From positions 124,001 to 188,000 of the forward strand of contig NZ_RQIH01000010.1 in the NCBI RefSeq assembly GCF_003939025.1: a stretch of 64,000 nucleotides of DNA, read 5' to 3'. The notes beneath the pieces were generated by a model that had not been told where the DNA came from, did not search any database, and saw nothing but the letters and a program-made list of their open reading frames with translations. Both the position numbers and the translations under genes were made by a program. The DNA is from Rhizobium sophoriradicis. Lineage in GTDB: Bacteria; Pseudomonadota; Alphaproteobacteria; Rhizobiales; Rhizobiaceae. Numbering within the stretch: position 1 is the first letter of the stretch; every line of letters starts with the position of its first letter. This document shows, one piece after another, positions 58,424-64,000 of the stretch.

Positions 58424-61400
58424 TCATTCTGCGGCTTGCAGCTGCTCTTCGTCTGGTGCGGCGCGAGGCCGGGTGGCGACCGTCATCTCCTCGTGCAGGC
58501 GCGCTTCCTCATGGGCGTGCGGCTTGGCGAAGCGGGCAAGCAGCAGATAGGCGACCGGCGTGATGAACAGCGTTACCAGAGTCGCGAAACCGAGACCGCC
58601 GACGATCACCCAGCCGAGTGCCACGCGCGCCTCCGCACCTGCGCCATGGGCGAAGACCAACGGCACGCCACCGAGAATGGTGGCGATCATCGTCATCATC
58701 ACAGGGCGAAGGCGCAGCGCGCAGGCCTTCTCGATCGAGGAGCGCACGTCCTCGCCCCTGTCGCGCAGCTGATTGGCGAATTCGACGATCAGAATGCCGT
58801 TCTTGGCCATGACGCCGACGAGCAGCACCAGGCCGATCTGGCTGTAGATGTTGAGGCTGGAGCCGGTGATAACAAGCGCGAAGACGGCGCAGGCAAGGCC
58901 GAGCGGCACCGTTGACATGATGATCAGCGATGACAGCACGCTTTCGAACTGCGCCGCCAGCACCAGGAAGATGATGACGATGGCGAAACCGAAGGTCAGC
59001 GCCATGCCGTTCGAGTTCTCTTCCAGCGTCGCGGCTTCGGCAAGCGGCAGCAGGCGCGCGCCCGGCGGCAGCAGCGGCTCGGCGAGTTCGGTCACCTGCT
59101 TGACGGCATCGCCGAGCGACATGTTGTTCTTCAGGCCGGCTGTGATCGCGACGGAGGCGAGCTGCTGCTCGCGGTTCAGCTGCGGCGCAACCGAGCCTTC
59201 CTTCATCGTGGCGATGACCGACATCGGCACGATCTTGCCGTCGCCTGTCTTCAGGAACACGTTCTCGAGATCTGTGGGATCGTCGATAGGCCGCGTCGTC
59301 GAGGTCAAAAGCACGGGATAGGACTCGCCGTCGACGAAGACGTCGACCACCGAGCGCCCTTCGAGCAGTGACTGGATCGCCGTCGAAAGCCCGGTGATGT
59401 CGATGCCGAGGTCTGAGGCGCGCTCGCGGTCGATCGCCACCGATACCTGCGCTTGGCTCGGTTCGTTGGTCAGGCGCGGCGTATCATATTGGCCGGTGGC
59501 CTCGAGCGCCTGCACCAGCTTGGCGGCCGCAGCAGTCAGCGCCTCGTGATCATTGCCGACCAGCGCCATCTGCACGCCGCTGCCGGCGCCGCGAATACGC
59601 AGACTGTTGGAGGAGATCGCGTTGCCGCGCAGCGCCGGCACCTTCGCCGCCGCCTGGTTGATGTCGGCGACGATCTCGGCCTGAGTCCGGTGGCGTTCAC
59701 CCCAGGGAGCGAGCGTCAGCACCATGAAACCGCTATTCAGCGAACCGCCCTGGCCGGAGATCGAAAAGACGTTGCGAATGTCGCCGCTGTCGACCAGCGG
59801 CTGCAGATATTCCTCGACGAGCTGCATCTTGTCGCGGGTATATTCGAGGCTCGATCCCTGCGGCGTCGTCAGCCGCATCATCACCATCGACCGGTCCTCT
59901 TCCGGCGTCAGCTCGCTCTTGACCGTGGAAAAGGCGATGACCGCTGCACCGGCAAAGATTACCGAGAACAGGATGACGACCCCGGGCGCGTTGAGACAGC
60001 CATGCAGCGCCCATTTGTAGAGACGGGCAAGCGCGCCGCCGAAGCGGCCGAGCGCACCGTGATCCTCAATCATCGGCTTCGTCAGCATGCGCGAGGCGAG
60101 CATCGGGCAGAGCGTCAGCGCCACGATCGATGACAGCCCGACCGAGAAGGCGAGCACGAAGCCGAATTCGCGGAACAGGCCGCCGACCTGTCCCGGCAGG
60201 AAGGAGAGCGGGATGAACACGGCCGCCAGCGTCGCGGTCGTGGCGACGACAGCGAAGAACACCTCGCGCGTGCCGAGCACGGCGGCCGCGCGCGGCCCCA
60301 TGCCCTCGGCGCGGCGGCGCACGATGTTTTCGAGCACAACGATCGCGTCGTCGACGACGAGGCCGGTCGCCAGCACGATGGCGAGCAGCGTCAGAATGTT
60401 GATCGAGAAGCCGACCATGTAGATTGCCGCCAGCGTGCCGATCAGCGCCACCGGCATGCTGACCGCCGGGATCAGCGTCGCCCGCCAGTCGCGCAGGAAG
60501 AGATAGATGACGGCGGTGACGATGACGGCGGCGAGCACCAGCGCCAGCACCACCTCATGGATCGCGCCCTGGATGAAGACGGCGTCGTCGCTGGTGATGG
60601 CGATCGTCGTTCCCTCCGGCAGCGTTTTCGATAATTGCTCGACGGCGGCCTTGATGCCGGTCGAGATATTCAACGTGTTCGATTGCGCCTGGCGGATGAT
60701 GCCGAGGCCGATGCCGGGCTTGCCGTTGGAGCGCAGTGTCGTGTCACCGTCGCGCGGCCCAAGCGTCACCGTCGCGACGTCGCCCAGCCGGACGCGGTCC
60801 TGCAGCATAACATTGGAAAAATCCGCCGGCGTCTGCAGGTTGGCGGTGGCGCGCACGACGATATCCTGCGTCGCACTCTTCAGCGAACCGGCCGGCACAT
60901 CGAGCGCGGCATTGTCGAGCGCCTTCGTCAGGTCGCCGATGGTGAGCCCGCGGCTCGCCAGCGCGCCCTGATCGACATCGACGCGGAAGACCTTCTCCTG
61001 GTCGCCATATTCCTCGACGTCGGCCACGCCGTCGACGGAAGCCAGCCGATCGATCACCTCGTTCTCGACGAGCTGAGTCAGGTCGTCCATGTTGAGGTTG
61101 GTGGAGGTGACGGCAAGGCGCATGATCGCCGAGGAATCCGAATCCGCCTTGACGATCTGCGGCGCATCCGCCTCGTCGGGCAGGTTCTGGGTGATGCGGC
61201 CGATCGCATCGCGCACGTCGTTGGCGGCGACTGCGAGATCGATCGCATCGGAAAATTCGAGCGTCACGCGGCTCTGGCCGAAGGAAGAGGTGGACGAGAT
61301 CGATTTCAGGCCGCTGACGCGGGCGACTGCACCCTCGATCACCTTGGTCAATTCCTGGTCGATCGTCTGCGGCGATGCACCGTCGAAAGTGGTGCGCACG

Positions 61401-61579
61401 GTGACGACGGGACGGTCGACATCCGGCAGCTCGCGCACCTCGACGCCGACATAGGCCGCGAGGCCGGCAACGACCATCAGCGTGTTGAACACCAGCGCCA
61501 GGATAGGCCGGCGAACGAAAAGCGCGGTGAAGCTCTGCTTTCCCGACGATCCGCCCTGATGAATCTCGGTCACGCTCAT
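58424..61579 (-). CDS. RND multidrug efflux pump, inner-membrane permease (HAE1)
   Basis: A 1051-residue RND pump protein with about twelve transmembrane helices and two large periplasmic loops. The proton-relay Asp pair is in VLATGLVVDDAIVVLENIVR, and the second half repeats the layout (GVMAKNGILIVEFANQLRDR). The N terminus TALFVRRPILALVFNTLMVV is typical of AcrB/MexF/MdtC proteins. It probably exports drugs or plant phenolics together with the MFP encoded just before it (overlap ATGA), using an outer-membrane TolC encoded elsewhere. Confidence 0.93.
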   Translation of the reverse strand: MSVTEIHQGGSSGKQSFTALFVRRPILALVFNTLMVVAGLAAYVGVEVRELPDVDRPVVTVRTTFDGASPQTIDQELTKVIEGAVARVSGLKSISSTSSFGQSRVTLEFSDAIDLAVAANDVRDAIGRITQNLPDEADAPQIVKADSDSSAIMRLAVTSTNLNMDDLTQLVENEVIDRLASVDGVADVEEYGDQEKVFRVDVDQGALASRGLTIGDLTKALDNAALDVPAGSLKSATQDIVVRATANLQTPADFSNVMLQDRVRLGDVATVTLGPRDGDTTLRSNGKPGIGLGIIRQAQSNTLNISTGIKAAVEQLSKTLPEGTTIAITSDDAVFIQGAIHEVVLALVLAAVIVTAVIYLFLRDWRATLIPAVSMPVALIGTLAAIYMVGFSINILTLLAIVLATGLVVDDAIVVLENIVRRRAEGMGPRAAAVLGTREVFFAVVATTATLAAVFIPLSFLPGQVGGLFREFGFVLAFSVGLSSIVALTLCPMLASRMLTKPMIEDHGALGRFGGALARLYKWALHGCLNAPGVVILFSVIFAGAAVIAFSTVKSELTPEEDRSMVMMRLTTPQGSSLEYTRDKMQLVEEYLQPLVDSGDIRNVFSISGQGGSLNSGFMVLTLAPWGERHRTQAEIVADINQAAAKVPALRGNAISSNSLRIRGAGSGVQMALVGNDHEALTAAAAKLVQALEATGQYDTPRLTNEPSQAQVSVAIDRERASDLGIDITGLSTAIQSLLEGRSVVDVFVDGESYPVLLTSTTRPIDDPTDLENVFLKTGDGKIVPMSVIATMKEGSVAPQLNREQQLASVAITAGLKNNMSLGDAVKQVTELAEPLLPPGARLLPLAEAATLEENSNGMALTFGFAIVIIFLVLAAQFESVLSSLIIMSTVPLGLACAVFALVITGSSLNIYSQIGLVLLVGVMAKNGILIVEFANQLRDRGEDVRSSIEKACALRLRPVMMTMIATILGGVPLVFAHGAGAEARVALGWVIVGGLGFATLVTLFITPVAYLLLARFAKPHAHEEARLHEEMTVATRPRAAPDEEQLQAAE

Positions 61580-62775
61580 TGGGTCGCGACCTCCGCATTC
61601 GCGGCGACATCGGCGGAAACACGCACCGCCCCGCCCTCACGCACGCGCTGCAGGCCCTGCGTTACGATCTTGTCACCGTCCTTGAGATCGCCGTTGACGA
61701 GAATGAAGTCGGGATTGCGTTGCACAACGCTGACCCGCACCTTATGCGACTTGTCGTCAGTCACCTGCCAGACGAAGGAGCCTTGCGCATCCCACTGCAC
61801 GGACTGCGGATCGACCGCCGGATATTTGTCGCCGGGGAATTTCATGCTGACGCTGAAGGACATACCGGCGCGCAGCTCGTCCGACGAGTTGTCGATCCGG
61901 GCGCGCAGGCGCAGCGTGCGGCTCGCTGCATCGATGCGGTTATCGACGGCCTCGATCACGCCCGAGAACATCTGCCCCGGCTTTGCCACCGACATCGCCT
62001 CGACCGGCTGGCCGACCGCCACCGTATTGGCAAAGCGCTCCGGCACCCAGAAATCGACAAGGATTTCCGAACGGTCGTCGAGGGTGACGATCGGCGTCGT
62101 CGTCGTGACGTTGTCGCCGATATTGACCGGCACGATGCCGACGATGCCGTCGATCGGCGCCACGATATTGCGCCGCGCGAGATTGAGCTCGGCCGCCTGC
62201 AGTTGCAGGCGGGCGCCCTGCTCGGCGATCTCGGAATCGAACACGTCCATGCGCGACACGCTGGACTGGATGTTGTGATAGAGATTGGATTTTTCGACGG
62301 CGGCCCTAACCGCCACATCCGCCTGACCGCGGGCGATCACCTGCTCCTCGCTGTCGAGCTTGGCCAGCACCTGGCCGGCCTTCACCCTGTCGCCCGACTT
62401 GATGAGAATCTCGCGAATCGTCCCGGATGCCTGCGGCGTCACGGCAACCGAGCGGATCGCGTCACCTGTGCCGATGGCGTTCAGCCGATCGTTGACGACG
62501 CCCTGGACGACAGCCTCGGTCGCGACGAGAATCGCGCTGTTGCGCCCGCCGCCACTGCGGCGGTTCTGCCCCTGGCCCTCGCCCTGGCTACGCCGCTGGC
62601 CCTGCGCCCCAGCATCTGCTGTCTCTTCAGCCTTCGGTGCGATCTTGGAAACGAGGCTCTCTGGAATGCCGGCATCGCGCATCATATCGCCGGCACCCGG
62701 CATAAAGAATACCCATGCGGCAAAGCCGGCAATAATGACGATGAGCGAAAGTACGAACTGCTTCCAAAAGGCCAT
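61576..62775 (-). CDS. RND efflux membrane-fusion (adaptor) protein
   Basis: The 399-residue adaptor has an N-terminal membrane anchor (FVLSLIVIIAGFAAWVFFMP), a Gln/Gly/Arg-rich low-complexity linker (about residues 50-80), barrel-sandwich and alpha-hairpin parts (ASGTIREILIKSGDRVKAGQ; VLAKLDSEEQVIARGQADVA) and a beta barrel with VTTTTPIVTLDD. It links the RND pump to the outer-membrane channel. It comes first in the operon. A weak dyad ATTAC-N6-GTAAT at 62918-62933 may be an operator. Confidence 0.92.
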   Translation of the reverse strand: MAFWKQFVLSLIVIIAGFAAWVFFMPGAGDMMRDAGIPESLVSKIAPKAEETADAGAQGQRRSQGEGQGQNRRSGGGRNSAILVATEAVVQGVVNDRLNAIGTGDAIRSVAVTPQASGTIREILIKSGDRVKAGQVLAKLDSEEQVIARGQADVAVRAAVEKSNLYHNIQSSVSRMDVFDSEIAEQGARLQLQAAELNLARRNIVAPIDGIVGIVPVNIGDNVTTTTPIVTLDDRSEILVDFWVPERFANTVAVGQPVEAMSVAKPGQMFSGVIEAVDNRIDAASRTLRLRARIDNSSDELRAGMSFSVSMKFPGDKYPAVDPQSVQWDAQGSFVWQVTDDKSHKVRVSVVQRNPDFILVNGDLKDGDKIVTQGLQRVREGGAVRVSADVAANAEVATQ

Positions 62776-62917
62776 TCACGTCTCCGGAGGGACTCGAGGT
62801 TGGACCAGGGTCGGTCGAAAGAGGCGCTGTGGGGTCGAAGTCCCCCAGGGATCAAGAACCCTGTTGATGCGACAATATCGCGCGTTTACAGCTTAACGGC
62901 AAGCATAAGCACCCGGC

Positions 62918-62933
62918 ATTACCGATTTGTAAT
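62918..62933. promoter_or_regulatory. Weak dyad upstream of the efflux operon
   Basis: ATTAC and GTAAT are separated by six bases, about 145 bases before the MFP start. No regulator gene is adjacent, so any role is a guess. Confidence 0.25.
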
Positions 62934-63049
62934 ATCAGCAAAGAATGGAAATCACCGCGTCGCTCACTTTTGCTTGAACAAGCTTGCAAACGTCTTGACG
63001 AAGCCGGGTTCCAGGCAAGATTGCTCAGCGCAACCAGTGCCGGTGAATG

Positions 63050-63961
63050 TCACCGACGCATTGACCACCGCAGGCCGAGCACCGCCGCCAGCCCCAGCAC
63101 AGGCCACACCGCCCAGAAGCGTCCTTCCCAGGTGAAGAGGTTGATGCCGATGATGCCGAGTGCCACGATCACCAGCGCCGCGAGCTTACGATCGAAGAGG
63201 GTCTGGCCACGGTTCCAGGCCAGCGCCGCAACGACGGCGAGCGCAAGCACGGGAAAGCGCGCCCAGAAAACGCCCTGCCACGACAAAAGATTGATACCGA
63301 TCAGCACGGCGGCGATGACGCCGAGCATGGCATACAGTCTTCGTCCGCCCGGAGCCGGACTTGTCTCCGCCCTGACCGCGGCCGCCGGCAATGGCCGGGC
63401 AGCGGCAGGCCGCTCGGCAGACGGCGCCTCGTCACTGCCGTCGCCGATCCTCACCGCATAGCTCGGCACGCCTTCCTCGACATTTTTGACCATCAGCGGC
63501 CCGAGAAATTCGAAACCGACGGCCACCTTGTTGCGAACCTGGTCGTACACCGTACTCGATATAACGATTCCGCCCGGCGCCGCCGAGGCCTGCAGCCGCG
63601 CGGCGATGTTGACGCCGTCGCCATAGATGTCGTCGCCCTCGACGATCACATCGCCGAGATTGAGGCCGATACGGAACAGCATGCGCCCGTCGTCCGGGCG
63701 GCGGGCGTTGAAGCCGGCAAGTTCGTTCTGCGTGTCGACGGCTGCACGCACGGCCTCGACCACGCTCGGGAAATCGGCGATCAGCCCATCGCCCCAGGTG
63801 TTGACGACACGGCCGCCATGGCTTTCGATCAGCCGCCCCATCGCCTCCCGGCAGCGCTTCAGCGTTGCAAGCGTCCCCTCCTCGTCGGCTCCCATCAGCC
63901 GCGTATAGTCCTGCACGTCAGCACAGAAGATCGTCGTCAGCTTGCGCCGCGTTTCACCCAT
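63050..63961 (-). CDS. Class III adenylate/guanylate cyclase with C-terminal membrane helices
   Basis: A 303-residue protein. Residues about 8-175 are a class III cyclase domain; metal-binding Asp15 is in IFCADVQDYTRLM and Asp58 in NTWGDGLIADFPS, and DDIYGDGVNIAARLQASAAP is typical of the bacterial type. A linker (about 178-205) leads to two copies of a two-helix unit (GINLLSWQGVFWARFPVLAL and GINLFTWEGRFWAVWPVLGL), so the catalytic domain lies ahead of the membrane part. Which nucleotide is made is not certain. The MscS-cNMP channel in this window is one possible reader of it. Confidence 0.88.
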   Translation of the reverse strand: MGETRRKLTTIFCADVQDYTRLMGADEEGTLATLKRCREAMGRLIESHGGRVVNTWGDGLIADFPSVVEAVRAAVDTQNELAGFNARRPDDGRMLFRIGLNLGDVIVEGDDIYGDGVNIAARLQASAAPGGIVISSTVYDQVRNKVAVGFEFLGPLMVKNVEEGVPSYAVRIGDGSDEAPSAERPAAARPLPAAAVRAETSPAPGGRRLYAMLGVIAAVLIGINLLSWQGVFWARFPVLALAVVAALAWNRGQTLFDRKLAALVIVALGIIGINLFTWEGRFWAVWPVLGLAAVLGLRWSMRR

Positions 63962-64000
63962 GGTCCTTCGTCTCCGCGCTGTCCGACCCGGAGGGATCGC
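63954..64000 (-). CDS. Possible 3' end of an upstream gene
   Basis: In one minus-strand frame the last bases read D-P-S-G-S-D-S-A-E-T-K-D-H-G and then TGA at 63956-63954, overlapping the cyclase start (ATGGGTGA). The codons end mostly in G or C, so this may be the tail of a coupled gene beyond the window. Confidence 0.35.
   Translation of the reverse strand, partial: DPSGSDSAETKDHG

Noticed and set aside
60635..62278. Plus-strand open frame of over 500 codons opposite the RND operon
   Set aside because: Same reason: antisense to two well-conserved pump genes.
1..64000. Prophage, genomic island or insertion sequence
   Set aside because: No integrase, transposase, phage structural gene, tRNA target or marked change in codon use was seen.

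Overview
The window looks like chromosome of a fast-growing rhizobium, closest in feel to the Rhizobium etli / R. leguminosarum group (inference from gene content; no search was run). The grounds are: GC-rich codon use; a circularly permuted alphaproteobacterial ssrA whose tag reads ANDNYAEARLAA; an SspB-alpha type adaptor beside it; DUF4169, BA14K-like and DUF6429 small proteins; several families of palindromic rhizobial intergenic repeats; and a lone flagellin gene. I saw no rRNA, tRNA, prophage, insertion sequence, CRISPR array or replication origin.

Layout. 1-6.2 kb: a membrane protein coupled to a GtrB-like glycosyltransferase, an AraC regulator divergent from a YahK-like alcohol dehydrogenase, and a type II NADH dehydrogenase. 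6.5-15.7 kb: mostly regulator/target pairs (Lrp and a racemase, MarR-GNAT, TetR and an MFS pump, HxlR and a quinone-reductase-like SDR), then pdxJ and a MerR-LuxR hybrid. 15.8-23.9 kb: a RecD-like helicase, a LysR gene divergent from a CMD/SDR/cupin operon, a MscS channel with a cyclic-nucleotide domain, an Rrf2 regulator, and a secreted-protein/ECF sigma/anti-sigma operon. 23.9-28.7 kb: a cobalt-type nitrile hydratase operon, an SDR-DoxX fusion, a frameshifted LysE gene and an aldo/keto reductase. 28.9-33.6 kb: ilvH-ilvI behind a branched-chain amino acid attenuator, and a HerA-type ATPase. 33.6-46 kb: a DapA-like aldolase, LysE and MocR genes, miaA/serB, then degP, hflC, hflK, folA and thyA, followed by ssrA, sspB and two tiny genes. 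46-64 kb: a giant AsmA protein, an FAD-linked oxidase, an AKR/LysR pair, AbrB and AraC genes, DUF2000, an OmpA lipoprotein, a flagellin, an RND efflux pair, and a class III nucleotide cyclase at the right edge.

How the parts work together. The clearest regulatory logic lies in three places. (1) An ilv leader peptide rich in Ile/Leu/Val codons, with competing hairpins, precedes ilvI, and its promoter sits so close to the peptide's ATG that the transcript is probably leaderless. (2) Near-identical GGATA-N5-TATCC palindromes lie before the Rrf2 gene and, as a tandem pair, before the CMD/SDR/cupin operon, which defines a small putative redox regulon. (3) tmRNA is followed by the gene for its ClpXP adaptor, SspB, so tagging and tag recognition are encoded side by side. 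Palindromic repeats sit mainly between convergent gene ends.
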